A stretch of DNA of 64,000 nucleotides, taken from Globomyces pollinis-pini (lineage: Eukaryota > Chytridiomycota > Chytridiomycetes > Rhizophydiales > Globomycetaceae). Where the stretch lies: NCBI GenBank assembly GCA_025399215.1, contig MU621090.1, forward strand, positions 124,001 to 188,000. The letters are read 5' to 3'. This document shows, in pieces, positions 14,501-25,671 of the stretch (position 1 is its first letter; each line of letters starts with the position of its first letter). A program made the position numbers and the translations under genes. Below the pieces are notes generated by a model that made no database searches, had not been told where the DNA came from, and was given only the letters and a program-made list of their open reading frames with translations.

Positions 14501-16272
14501 CCAATAGTGTTAGAGTCAGATAATTCTTCGTCGTTATCTGTTTCTTTCTCTTTTTCACTATACTTAGCAATATCAGTTTCCTTCAAAAAGCTTTCAACAC
14601 GATCCAATGACACCTTAGCCTTAAAAACCATCATAATTTCAGTAGGCAAGTGAGACAAAAGATCACTGACAACTTTCAACAAACTAACGGATGTGAACGC
14701 AGTGGCGGCATCTAAATTCTTTCCAGCGACCAAAGTGTAAACAGCAAAAGTAACGAAGGCAATCAGTAATCCAGATCCACTACCAATAGCACCAAAACCC
14801 ATATAACTCCCCCATAATTTCTTGAAAGAGTTAAGTTCTTTGGCACGAGCAGCTTCAATTTTTGCAGCAAAATGCTTTTCCCATGCAAAGTACTTCACAA
14901 TACGAATACCTTGTAACAATTCATTCATAATAGATACACGAGTATCAGTGTTTGCCAAAAGTTCTTCCTGGTATGCAAGTACTAGTTTACCCAAATAGGT
15001 TGTAATAGGACCAAGACATGCAATTAAAGCAATTCCGACAAATGCAGACCAACCAAGCACCAAGAACAAACTACTGATAGAAATAACGATAGAGACTGGA
15101 ACTTGAATGAACATATCATGCGCGTAACTGATGAATGTTCGGACTCGTTCAGAATCAACACTCATAAGTGTCACAATTTTTCCAAGGGAAGCACCTTCAT
15201 CATCATCTGATGAAGTACCTTGAACACGGTGTAAACTTTTGTTGTATAATTCTGCAACCAAAATAGTTCTGCATCGAGTACCAGCACGGCGACCGGTGAA
15301 GTACAATTGACCATCAACAATGGCTTTAGTACAAGAACAAGCAAATAATCCAAACAAGTATGGAAGAATCGTGATTCGATCAATATCCTTTACTTGAATG
15401 ATACTGATAATTTGATATAAGAAGAACGGACCAGCGAAGGCGAGGAAGGAGTCCATAAGAGAACAAGTAAATTGATATATAACGTAAGGATAAGTAATTT
15501 TGAAAATATTCCAAGCCAAAGAGTGATTTGGATTTTTTGAAGCGAAATACTGAGCAAGTACATATTCAGACTTATCTTCATCAATCAAACCCCAAATATC
15601 TGATTGTTCAATTGGCTTTGAATTTCCTTCTTCAATTAAAGGAGACAACCATGTGAAGGATAATTGGGCAAAGATAGAAGCACCTTTTTCACGGGAAACC
15701 AACTCCTCATCGTCCACTTCTTGGCGATCAGAATAAAAGCCCAATACAATAATGCTGATAAGATGGACACCCACTTGTGCCAAAGAAAGGATTTTGTGAG
15801 TTGTCCATTTGATTGGGAGGTGAAGGAAATCTTTGTAGTGTCCAATTCCCACAGAACCAAGTAAGAGGATCAAAACAAGAAAAAGGGAGAAATGGCCACC
15901 AACGGTAGCATTTTGGACTCTATGCAAGCGAGTTGCGACCAATACAACAACTAGCTATCAACAGTTAATTGAACAGTTTTATAATACCCAAGCTAAAGCG
16001 GATAAAGCGAGAGGGAGAGAAGATTCCCAAATAATTTTTTTTGAGGATAAAACTTGAGCTTGAAGGAAGTAAGCTGTAGCGATGAATTGAAATAAAGCAT
16101 TAATGATTGTGAACCAACGTAGTCTATTCAAATTAATTTTTGAGACAGGATTGAATGGCAGTCCATCGATAGCGATGTAATTAGCGGGAGTGTTGAAAAT
16201 CAAACCGGCAGCAACCAAAAAGACCACTGCCAACCCACTCAAAATACTGGACACCAAGTTTTCCAATAACAT
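11527..16272 (-). CDS. ABCC/MRP-type full ABC transporter, 1551 aa
   Basis: Full-length ABCC transporter with architecture TMD0-TMD1-NBD1-TMD2-NBD2. The first about 170 residues hold five hydrophobic segments (TMD0). NBD1 has Walker A GPTGSGKSS (about 620), signature NVSGGQKQR and Walker B IVLLDDPLSAVD. NBD2 has Walker A VGRTGAGKST (about 1300), IPQDPVLF, the ABCC-type signature NFSQGQRQLL and Walker B IIFLDEATASVD. Three introns of 33 nt (15955-15987), 28 nt (14291-14318) and 29 nt (12474-12502) leave exactly 1552 codons; the second splits NBD1 just after Walker A and restores the family motif LLGE. Relatives (yeast Ycf1/Bpt1/Ybt1, human MRPs) export glutathione conjugates or bile acids from vacuole or plasma membrane. 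The substrate here is unknown. Confidence 0.95.
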
Positions 16273-16873
16273 TTTAAAAAGGTAAAGAAAATCCCGAATT
16301 GTCTCAATTTATATAAAACAAATTTCAGACGAAGCGCCACCGAGCAACTACTTTTAGAATACTGAGTCAGATTACGAAAACAACACGAAAACACCAAAGC
16401 AAGAAATTAGATCAAGGGTATGCACCTCAAAAAGATGGTATTTTGTGGTGAGTATGAGCTTATTTAAGCTTATTGGAATGCTAAGAAATGGACACTTGTT
16501 GCTTTCCAAATGTCACACAAAATCACAAAATACATTCTTTGAACACAAAATAAATACAAAAAGGAGTTGCAAAAAACCCCACTTTAATTTCATTATCCTA
16601 AGAATATTAATATACTAGTTACTTAGTTATAATACCGAGAACACGACGTTTCATGGTTGGCTTTCATATTACGTTTATCCTAAGTGGACTGTGAAACTTG
16701 TGTTGGTGAAACTTGGTTGATTGGCCTTCTTTCATCTCTTATCATTTTAAAATTTACTGTCTTTTGAGAATTAATATGGTTTTCCTGGCAACCTAGCGCT
16801 GTTTTGCACCACTATGTTTGGTGTTACGTTAGACATTCATCAACTAAAAGCCCGCTGTTTATCATTGGTAAAT
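16273..16873. other. 601-bp intergenic region, longest in the window
   Basis: Lies between the ABC transporter start and the GPI1 stop, both genes on the minus strand. I see no RNA gene, repeat or conserved ORF. The part nearest the transporter presumably holds its promoter; the other end holds the GPI1 3' UTR. Confidence 0.5.
16308..16317 (-). promoter_or_regulatory. TATA-like box upstream of the ABC transporter
   Basis: TTTATATAAA, palindromic, 36 nt upstream of the transporter ATG on the minus strand. The match is simple sequence in an AT-rich spacer, so this is only a candidate. Confidence 0.25.
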
Positions 16874-19004
16874 TTATTTCTTATCCACTGGAATACTGGG
16901 ATACTGAAGCTTAGGTAGTCGTTTCATTCTGGTGCCTGTCAGAAATGACGTCAGTGCTTGGCCACTCAGATAAAATGTCAACAATCGACCAGTCAAATAT
17001 CGATATTGGTAAAATATCCCATGAAATCCAATTGGATAACTCTAAAAACATCAGACTTGTCAGATCTAAAAGTACCTCTAGATACATATATAACAACCCT
17101 GATCTGGATATTTGGGTTCTTTGATGAGATTTTGGTTGATACCATTTATGCTTTTGAATGGTATATGGTTCGCATAGTTTAAAGTAGATCCCATCTATAT
17201 AACATTGAATGAATTTCACATCATACCTGACAAACGTTTGGGATCTTTAATACGCAACATTAATGCAAATAATGGAAAGTGATTCAGAAATGCCAAGCAT
17301 ATTTCAATTCCTCCCAATAGCACTACAACATCTACATTACACTTTTATCAGTACATAGTTCATACAAAACAGAATAGCAAGTAATATACAGCTACAGTGG
17401 GAAGTAGAAATACAAGAAGAGTGAATATAACTGCACCAAGTAACAACTGATCTAAATCATACTCAGCATTATCAATTCGATTTCGTAAAGGATTCCTTTT
17501 TTTCCCCCTGAATAAGTTATAGGTAGAATCAATAACGTTAATGGCCCAGTTATAGAACTTGGCAGATACAATATAAAATAATTGCAAATGTAGCGTTGCA
17601 ATAGATAGTATATCAGCCATCATGGATAGTTGAAACGTTGCTCCAAGAACACCTGCATGGGCAACTGCATGTAATATTAAGGGGATATATGGTTCAATAT
17701 TAGTGAATCCAACTAACGTGAATTCAGCAGTATCTTTACCTTTCCATGCATAAATCATCCATTGAAATAGAATTCCCACAAATGACCCTAATTCTGAATT
17801 TAATTTTAAACCAGCTGGTTTGTCGCCTAACCATACTATTTGTGATACTATCCAATCTGAAAGTTTGAATTCATAAACCATTACCTATTTCATAAATCTA
17901 TTTGGTCTATCAATACCTAAAATTCAACCAACGAATTATGAATTACCTAGTGTATATTCCTATAGGAATTAGACAATGAATAATTACTTTCAAAATCATT
18001 TTGAGCCAATTAGATATTTCTGAATTTCTTTCCAAAATAACTGTTTTCAAGGCGATACCGATAATTATATCATTGGCGATCAACCACAGGGTGTTAAAGA
18101 AGCCAATATATCGTGCTTGTTCAGTAGGAGACATTTTCTCATCACTAGAAAACCACAACAAGTATTGCTTTGGCCAGAAAAATATTTGTTGAATTCGTTG
18201 TTCTAATTGTTGACCAGTTGTGCTTAGCTAAAATATTCAATTCTTGTAAAGATTATACTTGATAGAGTGAATTTTTTACAATCGGGATTCGAATATGAAG
18301 TAAATACAATACACCGTGTAATAGCTTTGCAGGTATATAGGAAATGCAAGTTAAAATGAGTAGACTGGTGTCCAATATCCAATGCTGCAGCTGTTGTAGC
18401 ATAGAATTGTTGAGATGCTTTGTATGATGGATATTATTAGACGTAGCCATGACCAAATTGATACATTTCAACACATAATTCAAATCATCAAACAGTACGG
18501 TATTAGCAAACGGTCCATTAATATAATTTGAAGTCCAGTTTGATTTTGAATCATGGATTTTGGTTTTCGTAGTGGATCTAATATCCAAATTCAACTGAGT
18601 CAATGAATAATATTGAAATGCTGAATTGTTTGGTGGACTGAAATATATGATGCAATATTGCTCATACTTTACTGGTGATTTAATAGTTATGTCTGTTGGA
18701 ATGTTTCCATTCATTTGAACATGCATCCAAAAATTGTATTTCAAGCTTCGGTTTGTACTATCGCAAATCCCAATTACACATAGATCTTTTGAGTCTGGTT
18801 TTTGATCACAAACATTTCCTAGTCCATGTTCTGTTTTCTATAGGGTGAGAATTAATGAGAACGAACGCTATCGGTGAGAGTAGCTACACATGCAATATTA
18901 TCCGCTATTTTCCAACCAATAATCCATAGGTATCGATCATCTACTTTTTGCTTCCGATACACTATTGGATCCAGATAATCTGGCCAAAATAGCTTGAACA
19001 CCAT
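16874..19004 (-). CDS. GPI1: GPI1/PIG-Q, GlcNAc-PI transferase subunit, 615 aa
   Basis: Subunit of the GPI-GlcNAc transferase that makes GlcNAc-phosphatidylinositol, first step of GPI-anchor synthesis in the ER membrane. It begins MVFKLFWPDYL, typical of the family. Family blocks follow: FFWPKQYLLW, YIGFFNTLWLIANDIIIG, WLGDKPAGLKLN, LFRGKKRNPLRNRID, LNHFPLFALMLRIKDPKRL and a C-terminal GIFYQYRYLTGRLL...TGTRMKRLPKLQYPSIP segment. Seven spliced gaps (29, 31, 28, 90, 39, 32 and 34 nt) leave exactly 616 codons; the 90-nt gap is the triple intron described separately. The last exons are weakly conserved, and the terminal splice is chosen because it restores the family C-terminus. The start lies only 42 bp from the divergent LIG4 start. 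Confidence 0.9.
17857..17946 (-). other. Three head-to-tail minimal introns in GPI1 (zero-length exons)
   Basis: On the minus strand this 90-nt gap divides exactly into GT...AG units of 30 nt (17946-17917), 32 nt (17916-17885) and 28 nt (17884-17857), each within the intron size range of the window. Removing only the first unit gives a stop after ten codons; removing the first two gives a stop within five codons. Removing all three joins ...EYTL to DWIVSQIVWL, the family sequence before PAGLKLN. A single 90-nt intron with internal AG-GT junctions gives the same mRNA. Confidence 0.7.
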
Positions 19005-19046
19005 CAATTCTTTTGACTAGAAAAATTTGAATTGAGAATTGGATAC
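19005..19046. promoter_or_regulatory. 42-bp divergent spacer between GPI1 and LIG4
   Basis: The two start codons face away from each other with only 42 bp between them. Transcription start sites and any promoter elements for both genes must fit here or lie inside the neighbouring coding sequence. Confidence 0.5.
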
Positions 19047-22000
19047 ATGCTACCAGCCAAGGCTATTTCATTTACTGATATAGCAGCATTACTGGAAAAG
19101 GTACCGAGAAATTGCAGTTTATAATTCAGTTATGTGGAATTTCAAATTTAAAGATATCCATAGACTCAAAGAGGCTAAAGTACCGGACAGCTTTCCATAT
19201 GTTTATTCAAATACTTAAAAGTGATGGAATAGAATTGAATAATGATGATTTAGAGCGGATCTTTCGATGTATTACTCCATGTGTATATTTCAACTAAACT
19301 AAAGAACATTAGCAAGATAAAGAACGGAAGTATTCTCTTCGAGAAACCACTTTGGCAACTATTCTTCAAGAAGTGCTTTTGATAAGAGATACTGTGCTGG
19401 GTAGGAGATTGGCAGAATGGAATGTAATCAATACTATGAATCCAAAGACGGGACAAGGAGACTTTGGTAGTGTTTTGGAAGATATCATTAAGCAACAGGT
19501 GTTTAAAGTTTACCCTAATGGTAGAATCCAACAATTTTATCTGATCCTCTGGAGCGAATTACAGATTTATTACACGAATTGGCCTTAACAAGTGAATGGA
19601 CCACCATAGAAAACACTTCAAATAATCTACCTAGATCACGAAAACAAATTCTCACGGATTTATTTCTACACCAATCTCCTCGAAATTGTAAATGGCTATC
19701 AAAAATCATATGTAAAAACTTATCACCAATAAAGATGGAATGGAAAGATATAATGAGTGCATTTCATCCATGCATGTTGCCAATTCATCAACTGTAATCA
19801 TCTCAGTTGCTAAATGTTAGACAATCTAACTTGACTTGTACAAGTGAAATTATGCACCTTATTCTCAAAAATGGATTTGACTGTCAGTATATGTTTCTCA
19901 AAAACAACAAATTGAATATAAAAGCTTACAAAAAGGTAGTATAAATATAAATTTATGATAGATTCTGGTCAACTATGCAAAACCAAAAGTAGGCATTTAT
20001 ATAAGTTCCATGGAATGTATCAAAGCGAAATCAATATCGCATATCTATCAAAGCTTGCATGATACGAACGATTATCGATTCTTCAGTGAGATAAAATATG
20101 ATGGGGAGCGGTATGGTACTTCATATTCACAGTGTTAGGATGCAAATCCATGTGGATCAATTCCGTAATATTACAATATTTAGTAAAAGCGGACGAAATA
20201 GTACAATTGATAGGTTAAAATGCCATGGGTAATACATGCGTTTACTTAACCCATTTTAGAATTATTCGTGATGCCTTATCTTTGAATTCTGCCCCTCAAA
20301 GTCAAAACAATCGTCCAATTAGTAATTGTATTCTCGAAGGAGAATTGTTAGTATATAATACGATCACCAAATCATTTGAATCTTTTGGTGGTGTAGCAGG
20401 TTTTAGGGTCAAGCAAGCCTTATTGGAAGAGAGGTATATTTTATGTTTAACGGTTGAGATTAATTTCTTTAGAAAATTTAAACGGTCATCGACATTTAAC
20501 CATTGTGTTCTTTGATATTCTCTTTCTAAATGATCAAAATTTATTACGAAAGCCATTTTTTCAAAGAAGGTTACTTTTAGAAGAAATTGTGAAGCCGTTA
20601 CCACCATATGTAAGTCTAACATGTTGATTGATATTTAGTCATTGATTAGGTAATAGATATACCGATTTTATATTTAGTGAACAAAGATATTTTCGTATTC
20701 CTTCTCGACAGTTGTGGAACTTGAATACGTTTCTGGAATTGAAGAAGCAATTTTGCGAAGTCATCAAAAATTCACACGAAGGACTGATTATAAAAGGAAG
20801 CATGTCATGTTATCGACCTGGACGACGAACTTGTTGGCTTAAAGTTTGATATTTAGTTGATTTATTAAAGGTTAAACCAGACTATATACGGGGTTTAGGA
20901 GATACTGGGGAATATGTGTTGTTGGGCGGGTCTTTTGATCCAAGTTTAAACTATCTCAAAATTGGTAATAAGTGTATATTGATCTTTAGGATTGAAAGAC
21001 TACCCTAATTTGATGAATGTATTTCATGTTGGAGTTCTTGCAAACAAGAAACAAGTACAAACCCATGGATTAGCACCACACTTTAAGATTGTCTTCACAT
21101 TAGAAGCCGGATTCAGTGTGAATGATCTGGAGACATTATGTTCTAAACTGGAGCAAAATAGATTTCGAGTCAGTGATGGTCTACCAGTAAACGCAACAAC
21201 TGTTATTAAACTTAGCCCAACATGAAATATTCATTCGAAAAGTGTCCTCACGTTTCAAAAATGGAATTTGGCTTTTTAGATCCAAGAGTCGTTACATTGA
21301 AAGGCAGTAGTTTTGAATTTGTTCCTAGAAGTCAATGTTGGGTTTTGAGACATCCGCGTTTAGAGTACTATCAACCCGATAAGCACTGGTATGACTGTGT
21401 CTCTTTCGATGATTTACAAGTGAGATTTGTATGTATGCTAACAATCGAGATGATGGGGGAATCTACTATGGAAGAAAAGGGCATCAATGAGATGAGTCCA
21501 TTAATTGAAACGCTTGATAGACTAGACTTAGAGTTTTTAGGTTTAATGGCCAAATCTCCCATTGCTAAACGGCAGAAAGTCGTATCATTTGATGAAGATC
21601 TTTCCAAGCCCGAACACTTGGTAGAATCAAAAGAATATCATCGGATATATTCCATTGACACTGAGTATTCAGAAAATCCATCAAAACCACTTGTAGCCAT
21701 CGATACCAATTCAATTGAAGCCGTTGTTTCCAAAAATATTGCTCTGTCTTTTGATAATAGCAAAGTACCGCTGAAAAATGAAGTACTGTACCAAAACATT
21801 ACGAATGACAAGGATATTATTCATTCGACTGATTGTGGAGAATCAGGATTTTTAAACTCAACTACGAGTGATCCAACAAATTCCAGTAATACTATGGAAA
21901 GTGTGCAAATTATTGAAATAGAACCAGAAAGTGTTGATTTGACAAGTTGCTGGGTGTATCAGTCCCAACAAATCAATTGTAATCATATAAGCTCCAAATG

Positions 22001-22321
22001 CGAGAATCATTCATTTCTGTTTTCTTCCGATGCAGTATTAGTAGGAGCCGGTTGGACTTGCAATCGTAATTGTGATGAAGCACATGAAGTAGGTGTTTTC
22101 TTAGTAGTGGATAGTGAATTCTTGCCAGTCACGTCCTATGTGAAATCTAAATCAAGGTATCTTGGAATAAGGTTAAAACTAGGGTGAATTGTAAGAATGC
22201 CAAACCAATTAGTATCGTGTCAGTAAGTAAATTCGTGGAATGTAATCTAAAAATTCAATACTGTTCCAGTAAATGTAAAATTATGCCAGTTTATGTTATT
22301 CCTGTAAATACTTTTTGCTAA
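19047..22321 (+). CDS. LIG4: DNA ligase IV, about 962 aa
   Basis: ATP-dependent DNA ligase of the LIG4 type, which seals ends in non-homologous end joining. The N-terminal DNA-binding domain includes DKERKYSLRETTLA. The adenylation motif is EIKYDGER with the catalytic lysine codon at 20094-20096 (K304), then CILEGELLVYN (III), FFDILFLND, HEGLIIKG (IV), WLKVKPDYI (V) and an OB-fold ending KCPHVSKMEF...LKGSSFEFVP. After motif V and the OB fold comes a 200-residue low-similarity stretch and one BRCT-like tail (AVLVGAGW...KPISIVSVSKFVECN) rather than the clear BRCT pair of human LIG4. Fourteen introns of 25-31 nt leave 963 codons. A further 30-nt in-frame GT-AG segment at 21420-21449 may also be spliced, removing ten residues. 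Confidence 0.9.
20638..20648 (+). other. 11-nt microexon in LIG4
   Basis: The exon TCATTGATTAG lies between introns 20609-20637 (29 nt) and 20649-20676 (28 nt). Skipping it joins TAT directly to TGA, an immediate stop; including it reads PPY-SLIS-EQRYF and stays in frame to motif IV. Confidence 0.7.
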
Positions 22322-22386
22322 TATATTGTATTATCGACAACTCTTAAAGTCTGAGTTGTTACTTTTAAAAAATTTACGTACAACCA

Positions 22387-25300
22387 ATGACAAATGTCAA
22401 TGAATTCAAGACTTTAACTGCTAATGAAAGAATTCAAAGATTAGAATCTTTGAGGGATCAACAGTTGTTGAGTCTGTCGAAGTCACTCAGGTCATCGCTG
22501 AAAGGCTCTGTTGAATTTGTATGTTTACCAGATATTCGATACATACTAGAATTGATTCCTATACTTCTCAAACATATTAGCAAGTCAAAGAAGGACAAGT
22601 TGAAAGAATACTATGGATTTGAGTATTCTAGGTGTGTAGAATTGGCTATTGGAATAGTTTGATTTTCAACATTCTCACAATAGATTCCCAAATTGTTTAT
22701 AAAACAGTATTCAAAAGATTTATCCAAAGTTCTATTCTTCGCAATCACTGGAGATTATCGAAACAAAAAACCAGCAAGTAGATTTGTACAGATTGCCAAG
22801 AATAATCGTCAGTTCATTTCATCAATTATACACCAGCTTACCATACAACTTTCCGAAACTTACAGGGATGAATATGCTTGGAAGTTAATCAGATTATTTG
22901 ATCAATGTCATTGTCAATGTATAACCATTCGTGAAGCTGTATCTATTTTTCATGTTTGTTCAAAATGGTTTAGTGTAATCTTTTCAACTTCCAATCTACT
23001 GGATCCTGAAAACTTAATTGTCCTATTTGAATCAATCGGCTTGATGTAACACTCAAATTATATATTAAAACTAGTTTTCGAATCGCTCAAAATTTTGACC
23101 ATACTGATTTTGAAAATGATATGCTTCCAAAAATGGCAAATACACTTGTACATATTCTATCCAAATTGTGTGACTTGTCTGGTGTGATTTCAAATTTTGC
23201 CTTATTCCAAATGACTCTGAAAGCACTATCAGTAATTACTCAAAAATGTCACGTTACAAAATCTGATTTGACACATGAACATCGATATAAACAATTCTTG
23301 GCATATTTTAACACTCTATCACAACGATTAAATAGTTCGTCTGGTAACCTTGCTGAATTGGATGCACTAACAAGTGTCTGTGAAATATTGTCTCTTCTAC
23401 CTATTTCTATCACAGCAATATCGACAGAAATCGAGAGAGAGACAATAGAAATGTCATCCACTCATATATGCAAATGGTTTAAATCATTGACATTGGCCCT
23501 GATTGACGATCAAGGCACTGTCCAAGCCGAGGCGAATATAATTAAACTGATAAATCCTGCATTCATAGAAGCTTGGTTGGGTCTCTGTATCTCTCAGTGG
23601 AAAATAACATGGGAATGGCCGACAGATTGCCTTTCAGAATGCAAAATTTTGATGGAACTATTTCAGCTTCTTCAAATTATTAAAACAGAGTCTTATAAAC
23701 TCTTATATGGCGAGTCTAGATCTAATAGGGTTTATTATGTGACTCTTAATGCCATCTCCAAGTTGCTAATCCATCCAGCACTAGATTGTGATGAATTGTT
23801 AAATGAATTACCCCTATCTTTAGTTAGACTAATTCCAGAAGAATTCGGACCACCTATTCAACGCTATTTCTCCACCCAACCAGAATTGGATTGTTCAGAA
23901 ATTGGTAAAGTTTTGTTTGTCACATCAAAGCTTTTGGCTCACAGCTATTGCAGAACAATATTCATTGACCTAGAATTTCCTCAGTATTTGATCCAAGAAC
24001 AATACATTCAAAGGATTATAAATGTGAAAAGTCAAATGCAAGAAAATTGTGTACTCTTGATGCTTCAATGTATCAAAAACTTATTTATTGACTCTTCACT
24101 GCGGTTTAAAATGAAAAACAATGTTAATGGGGTCATTCGTCTGTTTACTTTAATAACTCAAGAATGCTACAATAGAAACGTAAACACTCCACACTTAGAT
24201 GCTCTATTATCTAAATGCGTTGGATTTTTAAACGAACATTACGGACATGATCAGTTTGTATTGCAAATCTTATGCACTCCTTTTAAGCTTGGTGAACCTG
24301 TAGATATCACTGATGAAAACGACATCAGCTTTTTTTCACTATTAATTTCAATACTCGAACTGGCATGTGCTCAACAACTTTCATTAGATATTTTGGAAAG
24401 TGGACTTTCCTTAGATTCGGTAGTGGTAGTTGGCCATCTTCTTGACTCTATCCTATGTTTTGAAAGGGGCAAAATGTTGCTTCTTAAATCGAACAAATTA
24501 CGACTGTTGACTCAGATGATGTTAGATATGATTGAACATCCAAACGTAGCAAAGATTCTGGAAAAAATCTTGTGTCGTATTCTGACAGATTTAGAGATGA
24601 CAATGAGAGTTTGTCAATTGGGTGGTTTTATTGATATATTTGAAGTTTTGGTAACAAAAGAAATCAATACAAAGCATCTGCGTGAATTGGAGACATCAAT
24701 ACTGTGCTATAGACAATCATTCATACCCATAATGCTGTCATTGTTTCATTACAAACCGAATACTTCCGAAGATTTTAACCTCGCCACATTTAAATCCGCT
24801 CTTAGCATATTGTATGTATGTGCTGACTTGATCATCAAACCATTTCTTTTGGATTCAATTGAGGTTGGTAGTATTGTGACAAGAGAAACTGCCATGAATA
24901 TTATCCAAGTCATTCTTTTAGGTCTTCGAACTGACACTCCATTCAGCAGTTCGGAACATGTCAATATCGCTTTGCGCTATTTGGATACGAAAGTTAATGA
25001 TTTCTCCAGCGCATCTAGTTTCAAAGGCAATATGACATTTGAAAAACCAGTTAGTTCTACTACATCAAGACTGCTCTTTTTATTAGAGCATCAAGATATT
25101 TTAATGAGCGTGAAAGCAGAAAACATACAACCATCACAAAGTATTTCTTTCATATTTGCAGACAGTGATCCTTCCCGCATGTATGCTTTTGATTGCTGCA
25201 ACCTAATAGAAACATCACCAGTCTTTAAAGCTATGATTAATGGTCCGTTTAGTGAATCAAAGAATGGTGCGATTACTTTACACGATGTAGAAGTGGACAC

Positions 25301-25634
25301 TTGGACATTTTTACTTCTATATTTGTCCACCATAGAAACAAGAGATCCTGTTGGCTTTACTGAATCTACATGCCTTGCAAAATGCCTTCGCATTTTTGAA
25401 GTTTATCAGTTGGGAAATGAATATTTAGTAACTTCATTGCTGATGGATGTTATAGAATGGTTAAAAGACTTTATAATCTTTTCAACAAACACTGGTCAAT
25501 TTGAAACTATATATACTGTATACTCATGGCTGCAAGATTTTGACTCACTTTTTAACCCAGTGTACCATAAGGACTTGATAGGTCTTTCACTCCGTGGATT
25601 GATTTGTACCTTACATAATAGAATATCAAAATAA
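22387..25634 (+). CDS. ARM-like helical repeat protein with C-terminal BTB/POZ domain, 1063 aa
   Basis: Mostly alpha-helical protein of about 850 residues of ARM/HEAT-like leucine-rich helices, followed by a C-terminal BTB/POZ-like domain (SFIFADSDPSRMYAFDCC, then ETSPVFKAMI and DVEVDTWTFLLLYLST). BTB domains often bind CUL3, and ARM-plus-BTB proteins such as ARMC5 act as CUL3 substrate adaptors; whether this is an ARMC5 orthologue I cannot tell. Two introns, 27 nt after GIV-type residues near 22656 and 29 nt near 23045, leave exactly 1064 codons. The stop is 37 bp from the convergent IFT122 stop. No signal peptide or membrane segment is seen. Confidence 0.7.
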
Positions 25635-25671
25635 TGTAATAGATTATCGTAAACCTTATATTAGTGGCATG

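Noticed and set aside
16911..17219. Minus-strand 102-codon ORF as a separate small gene downstream of GPI1
   Set aside because: A 32-nt intron joins its start to the GPI1 frame (RLS-DGIYF), and a 34-nt intron inside it restores the family C-terminus, so the ORF is a frame-mixed piece of GPI1.
20434..20472. A 39-nt intron in LIG4 ending at TTTAG
   Set aside because: It puts the downstream exon out of frame; the GAG acceptor at 20458 (25 nt) gives RLISLENLNG and keeps the ligase frame.
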